Positions 9,312 through 19,489 of a DNA stretch of 64,000 nt are shown here, piece after piece (the first letter of the stretch is position 1; every line of letters begins with the position of its first letter). The position numbers and the translations under genes are program-made. The notes under the pieces are model-generated. The model made no database searches and was not told the DNA's origin. It was given only the letters and a program-made list of their open reading frames with translations. Source of the stretch: Lachnospira hominis (ex Liu et al. 2021). Its GTDB lineage: Bacteria; Bacillota; Clostridia; Lachnospirales; Lachnospiraceae. Where the stretch lies: assembly GCF_014287955.1 (NCBI RefSeq), contig NZ_JACOPD010000006.1, forward strand, positions 169,588 to 233,587, in the 5' to 3' direction.

Positions 9312-9737
9312 ATGAGAAAATTTCTGAATGAGTTTAAAACATTTATAAGCAGAGGCAATGTCATGGATATGGCAGTTGGTATTATCATCGGTGGTGCATT
9401 TACAAGCATAGTTACATCACTTGTCAATGATATTATCAATCCGGTTCTTGGATTGTTTGGCGGAATGAATTTTGACAAGTTGAGTGTTAATCTTCTTGGA
9501 GAAGTAACTTTATATTACGGAAAGTTTATTACAGCAGTTATTAATTTCCTTATTATGGCCTTGATAATCTTTATTATGATTAAGGCAATTAATTCTGCTT
9601 CAGAGAAGTTTTCACGTAAAGAAAAAGAGAAGCCTACAACAAAGACATGCCCATATTGCAAAACTAAGATTGCAATAGATGCAGTAAGATGTCCTAATTG
9701 TACTTCACATCTTGAAGACGGCGTCAGCAAAAGCTGA
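9312..9737 (+). CDS. mscL: Large-conductance mechanosensitive channel with zinc-ribbon tail
   Basis: Releases solutes during hypo-osmotic shock through a homopentameric membrane pore. 141 residues. Residues 1-100 are a normal Msc[21 protein letters not shown] as TM1, INPVLGLF, and TM2 at about 73-92. The cytoplasmic tail is unusual: instead of only the short helical bundle, it carries CPYC (113-116) and CPNC (127-130), a rubredoxin-type zinc knuckle. GGAAAGGG lies upstream of the ATG. The last codons form the 5' arm of the terminator hairpin. Confidence 0.95.
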   Translation: MRKFLNEFKTFISRGNVMDMAVGIIIGGAFTSIVTSLVNDIINPVLGLFGGMNFDKLSVNLLGEVTLYYGKFITAVINFLIMALIIFIMIKAINSASEKFSRKEKEKPTTKTCPYCKTKIAIDAVRCPNCTSHLEDGVSKS

Positions 9738-9750
9738 CGCTATACTTTTG
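9721..9750 (+). terminator. Hairpin terminator at the end of mscL
   Basis: GCGTCAGC (9721-9728), AAAA loop, GCTGACGC (9733-9740), then TATACTTTT. The hairpin overlaps the last five codons and stop of mscL. The T-run is imperfect. Confidence 0.65.
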
Positions 9751-9811
9751 TAAATCAGGACAGAACATAATCATTTATTTGTAATAAAGAATTTATATAT
9801 GGAGGCAGATT

Positions 9812-10807
9812 GTGAAAAAACAGAGAAAAAAGAAACTTATTGCGGCTGTAATTGTTGCATTTGTGTCATTGCTGATATTTGGATATATCAAATTTTTTAA
9901 CGGAACATTTATTTACATTTCGACAGGATTTGGAAAAGACGGACTTTTAAAGACTGGAAATAAAAAGGCATCAGTTATGGAAGCAGATATTCTTCTTTCT
10001 GATGCAAAAAGTGAATATGAAGATTTATTTGGAACAGATATCTGGAATCAGAGTGTCGGTGATGTGAAATTTGATGAGTATGTAAAAGAACAGGTAAAAG
10101 CCAAGCTTGAACGTGTTTACTGCATGAATGTTTTAGCTGATAAAAAAGGTGTTGTACTCTCAAGAAACCAGAAGACAGCTGTATCTGATGCGGCAGAGGA
10201 ATATTATAATTCATTAAGTGATGAAAAAAGGAATGAATTTAATATTACAAAAGAAAAACTTGTTAATATGTTTACCAGCTTTGCAATAGCAGATACACTA
10301 TATAATGATTTGACAGATAATCTTGATATAGAAGTAAGCTATGATGAAGCGAGAGTTATAACAGTACAGTATATCTGTGCAGATACGCTTGAAGATATAA
10401 AAAAAGCACAGGAAAGACTTGATAATAAAGAAATTTTCTATGTTGTTGCAAAAGATTATAATGGTGAAGAATATGAGAGAGAATGCCGCAGAGGAGAACT
10501 TGACGAGAATTTTGAAAATGCGGCTTATAATCTGAAAAGCGGCGAAGTAAGTGATATTGTTGAATCGGATGGCAGATATTATATTATAAAATGTAACAGC
10601 GATAATGATAAATCAAAAACAGAGGCTAACAAAACAGCAATTCTTGAAAAGAGAAAACTTGAAGCATTTAACAGCGAATTTGAGTCATTTGAGGCAAAGC
10701 AGTATGTTGAATTTAATAATAAAGCATGGAATGAAATAAAGCTTACAGCAATTGGAAATATTAATGTAAAATTCGAAGAGGTATTTAACAGTCACTTGAA
10801 ACAGTAG
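9812..10807 (+). CDS. Membrane-anchored PpiC/SurA-type peptidyl-prolyl isomerase
   Basis: 331 residues from a GTG with GGAGG 6 bp upstream. A basic N-terminus and one membrane helix (about residues 9-27) make it a signal-anchored extracytoplasmic protein; no lipobox Cys is present. Residues about 55-175 form a helical SurA_N-like chaperone part. Residues about 180-265 are parvulin-like: ITVQYICADTLED, the CRRGELDENFENAAYNLKSGE turn, then YYIIKC. It likely assists folding of secreted proteins, as PrsA does. Several catalytic parvulin residues are weak, so it may be a chaperone more than an isomerase. Confidence 0.8.
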   Translation: MKKQRKKKLIAAVIVAFVSLLIFGYIKFFNGTFIYISTGFGKDGLLKTGNKKASVMEADILLSDAKSEYEDLFGTDIWNQSVGDVKFDEYVKEQVKAKLERVYCMNVLADKKGVVLSRNQKTAVSDAAEEYYNSLSDEKRNEFNITKEKLVNMFTSFAIADTLYNDLTDNLDIEVSYDEARVITVQYICADTLEDIKKAQERLDNKEIFYVVAKDYNGEEYERECRRGELDENFENAAYNLKSGEVSDIVESDGRYYIIKCNSDNDKSKTEANKTAILEKRKLEAFNSEFESFEAKQYVEFNNKAWNEIKLTAIGNINVKFEEVFNSHLKQ

Positions 10808-10824
10808 AAGGGAGAAATCTTTAC

Positions 10825-12762
10825 ATGGCTAATCAGAAGTACGATGCGTCCAGTATTTCAATTCTTGAAGGACTTGAGGCAGTAAGAAAACGTCCTGGAA
10901 TGTATATTGGAAGTGTGGGAACAAAAGGTCTTAATCATCTTATATATGAAATTGCGGATAATGCCGTTGATGAGCATCTTGCTGGATATTGCAGTGAGAT
11001 ACGGGTAACTTTGAATAATGACGGTACAGCAACAATAAAGGATAACGGTCGTGGAATTCCTGTAGGAATTCATCCGAAAGCAGGAATACCGGCAGTTGAA
11101 GTTGTATTTACAGTGCTCCACGCAGGAGGAAAGTTTGGAGACGGCGGATATAAGATTTCCGGCGGCCTTCATGGTGTTGGTGCATCTGTTGTCAATGCAC
11201 TTTCAAAGTGGCTTGAAGTTGAAATAAGAGTTGGTGGAGAAGTTTATTTCCAGAGATATGAACGCGGAAAGGCTGTTGCACCACTTGAAAAAACCGGAAC
11301 ATGCCGTAAAAATGATACAGGAACAACTGTAACATTTCTTCCGGATGATGAAATATTTGAAAAAACGAGATTTAAGTCAGAGGCAATAAAGAGCAGGCTG
11401 CATGAGACAGCATATCTTAATCCGGGACTTACAATTTATTTTGAAGATAAAAGACAGGGCAGTGAAGAGACAATTGAGTATAATGAGCCGGACGGAATTA
11501 AGGCATATGTAAAAGACTTAAATGAGGGAAAAGAAACAGTAACTGATATTGTTTATTTTAAAAAGAGCCAGGATGGCATAGAAGTTGAAGCTGCATTTCA
11601 GTATGTCAATGAATTTGAGGAAAATATACTGGGATTCTGTAATAATATTTATACGCAGGAAGGCGGTACACATATTACGGGATTTAAGACCAAGTTTACT
11701 ATGGTAATCAACCAATATGCCAGAGAGCTTGGAATATTAAAGGATAAGGATGCCAATTTTACAGGTCTTGATGTAAGAAACGGAATGACAGCGATTGTTG
11801 CCGTAAAACATCCGGCACCAAGATTTGAAGGACAGACTAAGACAAAGCTTGATAATCCTGATGCAGGAACAGTAGTAAGTGCTGTCACTAATGATGAAGT
11901 ACAGCTTTATTTTGACAGAAATATAGAGTCCTTAAAGGCTGTTATTGCATGTGCAGAAAAATCGGCAAAAATAAGAAAAGCGGAAGAAAAAGCAAAGACT
12001 AATCTTCTCACAAAACCTAAGTTTTCAATAGACAGCAACGGAAAACTTGCAAACTGTGAGAGCAAGGATGCATCAGAATGTGAAGTTTTTATCGTTGAGG
12101 GTGATTCTGCCGGAGGCTCTGCAAAAACAGCGAGAAACAGGCGTACACAGGCTATCCTGCCTATACGAGGTAAAATATTAAATGTAGAGAAAGCTTCAAT
12201 AGACAAGGTTCTGGCTAACGCTGAGATAAAAACAATGATTAATTCATTCGGCTGTGGTTTCCTTGAAGGATATGGAAATGATTTTGATATAAATAAGCTC
12301 CGCTATGACAAAATTATCATTATGACGGATGCCGATGTCGATGGTGCACATATTGATACGCTCCTGCTCACATTTTTCTACAGATTTATGCCGGAACTTA
12401 TTAATCAGGGACATGTATATATTGCAACACCTCCGCTCTACAGGGCTGAGATTAAAAAGGGAACAAAATCAAAGTCAAAGGGAGAATTCCAATATCTTTA
12501 TGATGATAAGGCACTTGAAAAATACAGAAAAGAGCATGCTGCCGGTTCATTTACGCTTCAAAGATACAAGGGTCTTGGTGAGATGGATCCTGACCAGCTC
12601 TGGGAGACAACGCTTAATCCTGAAACGCGGATTTTAAAGCAGGTAGAAATAGAGGATGCAAGACTTGCAGCAGAAGTAACTTCAATGCTTATGGGCAGTG
12701 ATGTTTCGCCGAGAAGGCAGTTTATTTATACACATGCTGAAGAGGCAGAAATAGATGCCTGA
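10825..12762 (+). CDS. parE: Type IIA topoisomerase ATPase subunit (ParE/GyrB-like)
   Basis: 645 residues. GHKL ATPase: EIADNAVDEH (Glu42 and Asn46), DNGRGIPVG and GGLHGVGASVVNALS. The transducer has the QTKTKLDN lysine loop. The Toprim domain has FIVEGDSAGGSAK and MTDADVDGAHI, followed by the YKGLGEM C-terminal signature. It binds and hydrolyses ATP to drive strand passage. Its partner subunit follows 65 bp later. The partner lacks a GyrA box, so I name the pair topoisomerase IV rather than gyrase. GyrB is the alternative reading for this subunit alone. Confidence 0.85.
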   Translation: MANQKYDASSISILEGLEAVRKRPGMYIGSVGTKGLNHLIYEIADNAVDEHLAGYCSEIRVTLNNDGTATIKDNGRGIPVGIHPKAGIPAVEVVFTVLHAGGKFGDGGYKISGGLHGVGASVVNALSKWLEVEIRVGGEVYFQRYERGKAVAPLEKTGTCRKNDTGTTVTFLPDDEIFEKTRFKSEAIKSRLHETAYLNPGLTIYFEDKRQGSEETIEYNEPDGIKAYVKDLNEGKETVTDIVYFKKSQDGIEVEAAFQYVNEFEENILGFCNNIYTQEGGTHITGFKTKFTMVINQYARELGILKDKDANFTGLDVRNGMTAIVAVKHPAPRFEGQTKTKLDNPDAGTVVSAVTNDEVQLYFDRNIESLKAVIACAEKSAKIRKAEEKAKTNLLTKPKFSIDSNGKLANCESKDASECEVFIVEGDSAGGSAKTARNRRTQAILPIRGKILNVEKASIDKVLANAEIKTMINSFGCGFLEGYGNDFDINKLRYDKIIIMTDADVDGAHIDTLLLTFFYRFMPELINQGHVYIATPPLYRAEIKKGTKSKSKGEFQYLYDDKALEKYRKEHAAGSFTLQRYKGLGEMDPDQLWETTLNPETRILKQVEIEDARLAAEVTSMLMGSDVSPRRQFIYTHAEEAEIDA

Positions 12763-12827
12763 TTTTAATATATAATTTTAAGTATAAAAATATTATCTTA
12801 TAACGGAAAGATTGAGGAAAAAAGACA

Positions 12828-15140
12828 ATGGCAGAAAATATCGTTAAGACCGAATATTCGGAACTTATGCAGAAGTCTTATATAGATTATTCCATGAGCG
12901 TAATTACAGCAAGGGCACTTCCTGATGTAAGAGATGGTTTGAAACCGGTACAGAGACGTGTTCTTTATGCTATGGACCAGCTTGGACTTAATTATGACAA
13001 ACCGCATAGAAAATCGGCACGTATTGTCGGTGATGCAATGGGTAAATATCATCCACATGGTGACAGCTCAATTTATGAGACACTTGTTGTAATGTCCCAG
13101 GATTTTAAGAAGGGCATGGCACTTGTTGACGGGCATGGTAATTTTGGCTCTATAGAGGGTGATGGTGCCGCCGCTATGCGATATACAGAAGCTAAATTAA
13201 AGAAATTTACACAGGATGTATATCTTGCCGACCTGGACAAAGATGTAGTTGATTTTATTCCAAACTTTGATGAAACTGAAAAAGAGCCGGCGGTTCTTCC
13301 TGTAAGAGTTCCAAACCTTCTTGTAAATGGTGCTGATGGCATCGCAGTAGGAATGACTACTAATATTCCTACACATAATCTTGGAGAGGTTATAGATGCG
13401 GTATGTGCATACATGGATAATGTAAATATTACCACGCAGGAACTTATGCAATACTGCCCGGGACCTGATTTTCCGACAGGGGGTCTTGTTGTAAATAAGA
13501 GTGAACTTCCGGCAATATATGAGACAGGAACAGGCAAAATAAAGTTAAGAGGCAAGGTGGTATTTGAGCCTGCACAAAAGCGTGGTGAAAAAGACAAACT
13601 TGTGATAACTGAGATTCCATATACTATGATTGGTGCCAATATCGGCAAATTTATATCGGATGTTGTTGAGCTTATCGAGAGCAAAAAAGCAACGGATATT
13701 GTTGATATTTCAAATGAATCTTCAAAAGAGGGAATTCGTATTGTACTTGAATTAAAGAAAAATGCTGATGTAGAAAATCTAAAAAATCTTTTGTATAAAA
13801 AGACAAAACTTGAAGATACATTTGGCGTAAATATGCTTGCAATTGTTGACGGACGTCCGGAAACACTTGGAATTAAAAAAATAATAGAGCATCATATCAA
13901 TTTTCAGTATGAAATAGCAACAAGAAAATATACAACACTTCTTAATAAAGAGCTTGCAAATAAAGAAATTAAAGAAGGTCTTATACGTGCATGTGATATA
14001 ATTGACCTTATAATTGAGATTTTAAGAGGAAGCACTAATCTGAAAATGGCAAAAGAGTGTCTGATGACAGGTAATGCTGAGGGCATAAAATTCAAGTCGG
14101 AAGCGTCAAAAAAACAGGCTTCACAGCTCGATTTTACTGAGAGACAGGCATCTGCAATACTTGAGATGCGTCTTTATAAACTTATAGGTCTTGAAATACT
14201 TGCATTGCAAAAAGAATATGATGAAGCTTGTAAAAAGATTGCCAGATATGAGAAAATTCTTGGCAGCAGAAAAGAAATGGCAAAAGTCATTAAAGAAGAT
14301 TTAATGAAAATCAAGAAAGAATATTCAGTTGGCAGACGCACAGTTATAGAAGACGGAAAAGAAGCAGTATTTATAGAAAAAAAGATACCTGAACAGGAAG
14401 TAATGTTTATTATGGACCGTTTTGGATATGCAAAAACAATTGATATGGCTGCATATGAGAGAAATAAAGAAGCTGTCCACAATGAATATAAGTATATTTT
14501 CTCATGTATGAATACAGATAAAATCTGTATTTTTACTGATAATGGCATGCTGCATCAGATTAAAGTTAAGGATATACCATTTTCTACAAAATTTAGGGAT
14601 AAAGGTACACCAATTGATAATCTCGGCAATTATGACAGCAGTGGTGAACGCATAATTTATCTTTGTGCTTCAGAAAGAATAAGACAGAAAAGGCTTCTGT
14701 TTGTTACAAAACTTGGAATGATGAAGCTTGTTGATACATCTGAATTTGATGTTATGAAAAAAACGGTTGCATCAACAAAACTTACAGATGGTGATGAACT
14801 TATAGGAATTTATGAAACTGATGCGAGGACAGAGGTTCTGTCCAAGTTTAATTACGACGGGACAGTTGGCGAAGAAGAGGTCGTTTCAAGTGACCAGAAT
14901 ATTATATTACAGACTGCAAACGGTGTATTTTTGAAATTTCCGCTTACAGATGTTCCTCAGAAGAAGAAAAATGCAGTCGGTGTGCGTGGCATAAAACTTG
15001 GCAGTGATGATTATATCGAAGATGTATATATACTTACAAATGGTGATGAATTATCAATGGATTATAAAGGAAAAATGCTTGATTTTGGAAAAATGAAAAT
15101 GGCACACAGGGATACTAAGGGGACGAAAGTCCGTAGATAA
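12828..15140 (+). CDS. parC: Type IIA topoisomerase DNA-cleavage subunit (ParC-like)
   Basis: 770 residues. It has the winged-helix breakage-reunion core with catalytic Tyr119 in AAAMRYTEAKL and the quinolone-determining segment HPHGDSSIYET, with Ser80 and Glu84 at the usual resistance positions in susceptible-type state. The C-terminal part (about residues 510-765) has degenerate beta-pinwheel blades. No Q(R/K)RGG(R/K)G GyrA box is found there, which argues for topoisomerase IV (decatenation) and against gyrase. Together with the upstream ATPase gene it forms the heterotetramer. The last 22 bases recur inverted downstream (see findings). Confidence 0.86.
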   Translation: MAENIVKTEYSELMQKSYIDYSMSVITARALPDVRDGLKPVQRRVLYAMDQLGLNYDKPHRKSARIVGDAMGKYHPHGDSSIYETLVVMSQDFKKGMALVDGHGNFGSIEGDGAAAMRYTEAKLKKFTQDVYLADLDKDVVDFIPNFDETEKEPAVLPVRVPNLLVNGADGIAVGMTTNIPTHNLGEVIDAVCAYMDNVNITTQELMQYCPGPDFPTGGLVVNKSELPAIYETGTGKIKLRGKVVFEPAQKRGEKDKLVITEIPYTMIGANIGKFISDVVELIESKKATDIVDISNESSKEGIRIVLELKKNADVENLKNLLYKKTKLEDTFGVNMLAIVDGRPETLGIKKIIEHHINFQYEIATRKYTTLLNKELANKEIKEGLIRACDIIDLIIEILRGSTNLKMAKECLMTGNAEGIKFKSEASKKQASQLDFTERQASAILEMRLYKLIGLEILALQKEYDEACKKIARYEKILGSRKEMAKVIKEDLMKIKKEYSVGRRTVIEDGKEAVFIEKKIPEQEVMFIMDRFGYAKTIDMAAYERNKEAVHNEYKYIFSCMNTDKICIFTDNGMLHQIKVKDIPFSTKFRDKGTPIDNLGNYDSSGERIIYLCASERIRQKRLLFVTKLGMMKLVDTSEFDVMKKTVASTKLTDGDELIGIYETDARTEVLSKFNYDGTVGEEEVVSSDQNIILQTANGVFLKFPLTDVPQKKKNAVGVRGIKLGSDDYIEDVYILTNGDELSMDYKGKMLDFGKMKMAHRDTKGTKVRR

Positions 15141-15158
15141 AAATTGAATAATAATTAG

Positions 15159-15223
15159 AAAAATCAGATATTTTTTTGCCTCGGGATTTTACAATCCAAT
15201 ATGCAAAAAAATATCTGATTTTT
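15159..15223. terminator. Bidirectional terminator between parC and argH
   Basis: Perfect 21-bp arms at 15159-15179 and 15203-15223, A-rich at the outer left and T-rich at the outer right. They can serve the plus-strand topoisomerase operon and the minus-strand argH. Confidence 0.75.
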
Positions 15224-15312
15224 TAATACAATGATTTTATCTGCGGACTTTACCTGCCAATATGCAAAAAAAATATCTGATTTTTAATACAATGATTTTA
15301 TCTGCGGACTTT
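15196..15312. repeat. Two tandem 56-bp direct repeats
   Basis: Copies at 15196-15251 and 15257-15312 share the same sequence from CCAATATGC to GCGGACTTT, differing only by one base in the A-run and one in the T-run. Period 61 bp. Each copy contains the right arm of the terminator and an inverted image of the parC 3' end. Confidence 0.9.
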
Positions 15313-15319
15313 GTCCGGG

Positions 15320-16708
15320 TCAGGCAGGAAAATTGCTGCTTTTCATGTAGTCATCATAGATGGCAATGACTTTATTCATTACGTCAGCACCTGGAGCACC
15401 GAGAGTAAGACGTTTTTCTACACATGTCTTTAAGCTGATTGCATCATAAATGTCATTTTCAAATACAGGGCTGATTTTTTTATACTCGTCAAGAGAAAGG
15501 TCGTCAAGAGCAATTCCTTTGTCGATGCATAAAAGAACGAGCTGGCCAACAATACCATGTGCATCACGGAAAGGGACCCCTTTCTTTACGAGATAGTCAG
15601 CGGCATCTGTAGCATTAGTGAAGCCCTTCTTTGCACTGTCTTCCATACGGGCCGGGTTGAATTTCATTGTGTCAATCATGCCTTTGAAGAGGCTTACACA
15701 GCCTTTGACAGTATCAATGGCATCAAATGAGAGCTCTTTATCTTCCTGCATGTCTTTATTGTATGCAAGAGGAATTCCTTTCATTGTAGTAAGAAGACTT
15801 ATCAAAGCACCGTAAACACGGCCTGTCTTTCCTCTTACAAGTTCTGCAATATCCGGATTTTTCTTTTGAGGCATAATGCTTGAACCTGTGCTGTAAGCAT
15901 CGTCTAACTCGATGAATTTATATTCATTTGAATTCCAGATACAGATTTCCTCTGAAAAGCGGCTGAGGTGCATCATTATAGTTGAAAGTGCATTTAAAAA
16001 CTCAATAAGGTAATCCCTGTCTGAAACAGAATCCATACTGTTTAATGTAGGACCATAAAAGTCAAGAAGTTTGGCAGTCATCTCGCGGTCAAGAGGATAA
16101 GTTGTTCCGGCAAGTGCACCTGCTCCGAGAGGGCAGTAGTTCATTCTCTTGTAAATGTCGGCAAGTCTGCTTCTGTCACGCTTGAACATTTCAAAGTAAG
16201 CACCAAAATGGTGAGCAACAGTAACAGGCTGTGCTTTCTGAAGATGGGTGAATCCAGGCATGTAAGTGTGTACATTTTCTTTGATGATTCTTAAAATAAC
16301 TTCCATGAGAGCTTTTACTTCATTGTCAATGTTTTTAACTTCATCTCTTGTATATAATCTCATATCAAGGGCAACCTGGTCATTTCTGCTTCGTCCTGTG
16401 TGAAGTTTTTTGCCGGCATCACCAATTCTTTCAATTAATGTTGCTTCCATAAATGTGTGGATATCTTCGTATTCATCCGTGATTTCAAGCTTTCCGCTCT
16501 CTATATCAGCAAGTATAGAAGTAAGACCATCTTGAATCTTAGTGCTTTCTTCCTCAGAGATAATTCCTGCTGCACCAAGCATTTTTGCGTGTGCAATGCT
16601 TCCCTGAATGTCCTGTTTGTAAAATTTCTGGTCAAAAGAAATAGATGCATTGAAATTATTTACAAGTTTATCAGTTTCTTTTGTGAAGCGTCCGCCCCAA
16701 AGTTTCAT
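15320..16708 (-). CDS. argH: Argininosuccinate lyase
   Basis: Splits argininosuccinate into arginine and fumarate, the last step of arginine synthesis. 462 residues from the ATG at 16708, chosen because GGAGG lies 9 bp upstream and KLWGGRF is the conserved N-terminus; an in-frame start 25 codons earlier lacks this. Signature [12 protein letters not shown] contains the catalytic serine loop. [13 protein letters not shown] and AQPVTVAHH are also present. It follows the YfhO gene by 1 bp on the same strand. No argG is adjacent. Confidence 0.97.
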   Translation of the reverse strand: MKLWGGRFTKETDKLVNNFNASISFDQKFYKQDIQGSIAHAKMLGAAGIISEEESTKIQDGLTSILADIESGKLEITDEYEDIHTFMEATLIERIGDAGKKLHTGRSRNDQVALDMRLYTRDEVKNIDNEVKALMEVILRIIKENVHTYMPGFTHLQKAQPVTVAHHFGAYFEMFKRDRSRLADIYKRMNYCPLGAGALAGTTYPLDREMTAKLLDFYGPTLNSMDSVSDRDYLIEFLNALSTIMMHLSRFSEEICIWNSNEYKFIELDDAYSTGSSIMPQKKNPDIAELVRGKTGRVYGALISLLTTMKGIPLAYNKDMQEDKELSFDAIDTVKGCVSLFKGMIDTMKFNPARMEDSAKKGFTNATDAADYLVKKGVPFRDAHGIVGQLVLLCIDKGIALDDLSLDEYKKISPVFENDIYDAISLKTCVEKRLTLGAPGADVMNKVIAIYDDYMKSSNFPA

Positions 16709-16709
16709 A

Positions 16710-19337
16710 TTATTGTTCCTCCGTAGTGTTAGTATCCGATTCTGTAAGAGAATCATTATTTGCATGATTGTTGAAAATAACAATGAGCTTCTGTTTGAGT
16801 TTTTTATCTATGCCACGCCGTTTTGCAACAGCAGTGCCAATTAATATAATAATGCATATAAATGTAATAATGCAACCCTTAATAAGATTTACTGGCATAA
16901 ATTTCAATTTTACGCTGTGGGTGCCTTTAGTAATATCAACTGCAAGCAGTGCATCTGCTATGCTGTATGTGCTGCATTTTTTGCCATCAATATATACAGA
17001 CCAGCCTTTGTCGTAAGGTATTGAAAAAAGAAAAGTTCCGTCGTTGTCACATGTTACCGAACCTGTAAAGCCTGTTGAATTCCATTTTTCTACCTGAAAT
17101 GAATTGTTGTTTAAAATATTATATGCCTGTTTAAATTTATTTTCGTTTAAAATGTATACATGAAGATTCATTGATGTTTCGGCATTTACATTGATCGAGT
17201 CGCCGGCATTGACATATCCGATATCAACTGTCCTGTTACCGTTTTTTAATCCTGAATATCCGGTTGTATTTCCATTGATTGTAACGCCGATGTTATCAAC
17301 ACCTTCCTTTTGGATTACAAGATACATATGTCCGCTTGATGACGGCGAAAATGTCACATCAATCTGTGACGGATATACAAAGCATTCAGTAAATGTATCC
17401 TTAACTCCTGTCAATGCTTCAATAAGCGAATTCTGGTTTTCAATTCCGTTATAAATAGTGTCGGGTTTCCATTTCTCAGAAAGATTTCCGTCTGAAACAT
17501 ATCCGGCCGGAAGAGTATATTCATTTTTATATATAAATTCTCCGTCATACCCATTGTAATAAGTTCTTAGTGAATCTGTTGAAAGAAGTTTATTGCTTAT
17601 AAGATATTTAACGGAAAAAAGTGAGTTGGTCACGATTGTTGAACCGTCATATCCGTAAGCATTAGTCGAACTTACCATTCCAAGATATTTGTAAAGCTGT
17701 GACATTCCGGCACTGCATGTTGATGAAAATGTCGATATAGTATGGTAATTGTGCCATGCACCGTCATTTTTGCTCCTTGCACCTGTTATTTTATCCATGC
17801 GGTAGAAAGAGTCGTCGTTGTCAGAAACATCAGAGGTGACTGTTTTTACGGCATTATAATCAAGCAGATATGCTGTGCGGCTTGTTGTTCCAAGCCCTGT
17901 AGATTCCATATTAATAGTACATTCAACAACACTTATACATAAAACGGCAAAAAATATGACCGGAATTTTGAAATTCTTTGTCTTTTTTAGATATATGAGC
18001 AATGCATAAATCAAAATAAAAGCACCGCTTATATAAAATATTTTAAAATCGTAGGTGTCGCTGTCTTTAAATATCTGTTCTGCAAGCACAAGGAATATAA
18101 TTGAAAACCATACTGAGGCACTAATCTGTTTTACAGTTGACTGCCTTATCCGGTAAAAGGCCTCATAGCTCATGCTTAAAAGAAAGAATATATAAATAAA
18201 TGACTGACGGCATGGAAGGCTGTTTGGATAGTGGAAACCATGCCATATAAAGTTAGGTATATTAAGATTAAATGCAAGTAAAAATACGAGAAGTATAATG
18301 CATTTACCAATTTTTTCAGCCGGTTTAATTTTTTTATTCATTATATAAAGTGGTATTAGTAAAAAAACAGCAACACCACAGTATATATTAGGATAATGTT
18401 CAAGGCCGAGATGAACCGGAACATTAATCAGTTGTCTTACAAGCATTTCCATTACCGAAAAATAGGATGTAAGTTTTGTCGGAAATGAAGTAGATGAGGA
18501 AGCTGACAGTGAAAAAGTATACATTTCCGGGAGAAGCAGGCATGCGGCAAGTCCTCCGGCTATCAGTGAATAAAAAATCCAGCGTAATATCTTTTTAATA
18601 TATATTCCAAATGATTTGTCACCGTCATATGCAATCATAAGTACAATGAAATACAGGCATACACTTATGCAGACCATAATTGAAATATAATAATTTGTAA
18701 AAATACATAAACCAAGGCTTATGCAGTACAAATAGCATTTATTTTCATCTACAAGTTTTTCAAGACCCAGCATTATAAGCGGAATAAGCACTATGCAGTC
18801 AAGCCACATAATGTTCCAGCTGTATGCAGCACTGTAAGCTGATAACGCATAAAACATGCCAAAAAGTGCAATTGTACATTTTTTTGTATGAAAATGTTTT
18901 GAAATATAATATGAAAATGTTACAGATGAGGCACAAAGCTTCATAACGATAAGCATATTCATAATTTCAATCATATATTTCTGTGGCAGCAGTGCTATAA
19001 GCCAGTTTATGGGACTTGCAAGGTAATATGCAAAAAGTGATGTGAAATTGACCCCCATGCCGATATCCCATGAATACAGGAGTGTATCACCTGTACGCAG
19101 TTTGTGCCATAATTCAGAATAAAATGGTGCATACTGGTGATACATATCTGAGCGTAGATAGCAGTCATTTCCGAAAGGAAAGATGTCACGCAGATAATAT
19201 AATGCAAGAAAAATAAGTGCCGGTATGCAAAAAGACAGAATAAATGTAATATTGCCGGCGGGAATTGACGTAGATGTATTATCAATCAGGCTGAAATTAA
19301 AACTTTTTTTCTTGTTTTCTTTATTAACAGTTTCCAA
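16710..19337 (-). CDS. YfhO-family multi-pass membrane protein
   Basis: 875 residues. About a dozen hydrophobic segments in the first 480 residues are followed by a long extracytoplasmic region (about 490-835) and a final membrane helix near residue 840. The first loop, with [20 protein letters not shown], then [11 protein letters not shown] and LASPINWL, is the hallmark of YfhO proteins, which are GT-C-like. In Firmicutes relatives glycosylate lipoteichoic acid or serve cell-wall polymers. The start has GGAGG 9 bp upstream. argH is translationally adjacent although unrelated in pathway. Confidence 0.88.
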   Translation of the reverse strand: METVNKENKKKSFNFSLIDNTSTSIPAGNITFILSFCIPALIFLALYYLRDIFPFGNDCYLRSDMYHQYAPFYSELWHKLRTGDTLLYSWDIGMGVNFTSLFAYYLASPINWLIALLPQKYMIEIMNMLIVMKLCASSVTFSYYISKHFHTKKCTIALFGMFYALSAYSAAYSWNIMWLDCIVLIPLIMLGLEKLVDENKCYLYCISLGLCIFTNYYISIMVCISVCLYFIVLMIAYDGDKSFGIYIKKILRWIFYSLIAGGLAACLLLPEMYTFSLSASSSTSFPTKLTSYFSVMEMLVRQLINVPVHLGLEHYPNIYCGVAVFLLIPLYIMNKKIKPAEKIGKCIILLVFLLAFNLNIPNFIWHGFHYPNSLPCRQSFIYIFFLLSMSYEAFYRIRQSTVKQISASVWFSIIFLVLAEQIFKDSDTYDFKIFYISGAFILIYALLIYLKKTKNFKIPVIFFAVLCISVVECTINMESTGLGTTSRTAYLLDYNAVKTVTSDVSDNDDSFYRMDKITGARSKNDGAWHNYHTISTFSSTCSAGMSQLYKYLGMVSSTNAYGYDGSTIVTNSLFSVKYLISNKLLSTDSLRTYYNGYDGEFIYKNEYTLPAGYVSDGNLSEKWKPDTIYNGIENQNSLIEALTGVKDTFTECFVYPSQIDVTFSPSSSGHMYLVIQKEGVDNIGVTINGNTTGYSGLKNGNRTVDIGYVNAGDSINVNAETSMNLHVYILNENKFKQAYNILNNNSFQVEKWNSTGFTGSVTCDNDGTFLFSIPYDKGWSVYIDGKKCSTYSIADALLAVDITKGTHSVKLKFMPVNLIKGCIITFICIIILIGTAVAKRRGIDKKLKQKLIVIFNNHANNDSLTESDTNTTEEQ

Positions 19338-19406
19338 TGTAAACCTCCAAGTTTATGATACATTTTTATAATTAATAATTGTACTATATTTTTGTATTAT
19401 TTGCAC

Positions 19407-19435
19407 TTGTATTATTAAAAATATTTAGGTAAAAT
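19407..19435 (+). promoter_or_regulatory. Putative promoter of the comEA operon
   Basis: TTGTAT (19407-19412), 17-bp spacer, TAAAAT (19430-19435), about 55 bp before the comEA start. Confidence 0.45.
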
Positions 19436-19489
19436 ATAAATGTACGTCAATGGGTTATTAATTCTTTAGGGGAATTAAGGAGATGTACA

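Noticed and set aside
10808..10827. Near-identical GAAGGGAGAAATCTT leader shared by the topoisomerase gene and the SpoIID-type gene (47051-47066)
   Set aside because: The match is short and centred on the ribosome-binding site; no further similarity surrounds it, so chance plus Shine-Dalgarno constraint explains it.
13073..13684. Open frame of 203 codons on the minus strand opposite parC
   Set aside because: Antisense to the conserved topoisomerase core, without start signals or a family match.
15196..15312. Tandem repeats as a CRISPR array
   Set aside because: Only two 56-bp copies with a 5-bp gap, AT-rich, no spacers and no cas genes; they mirror the parC terminator.
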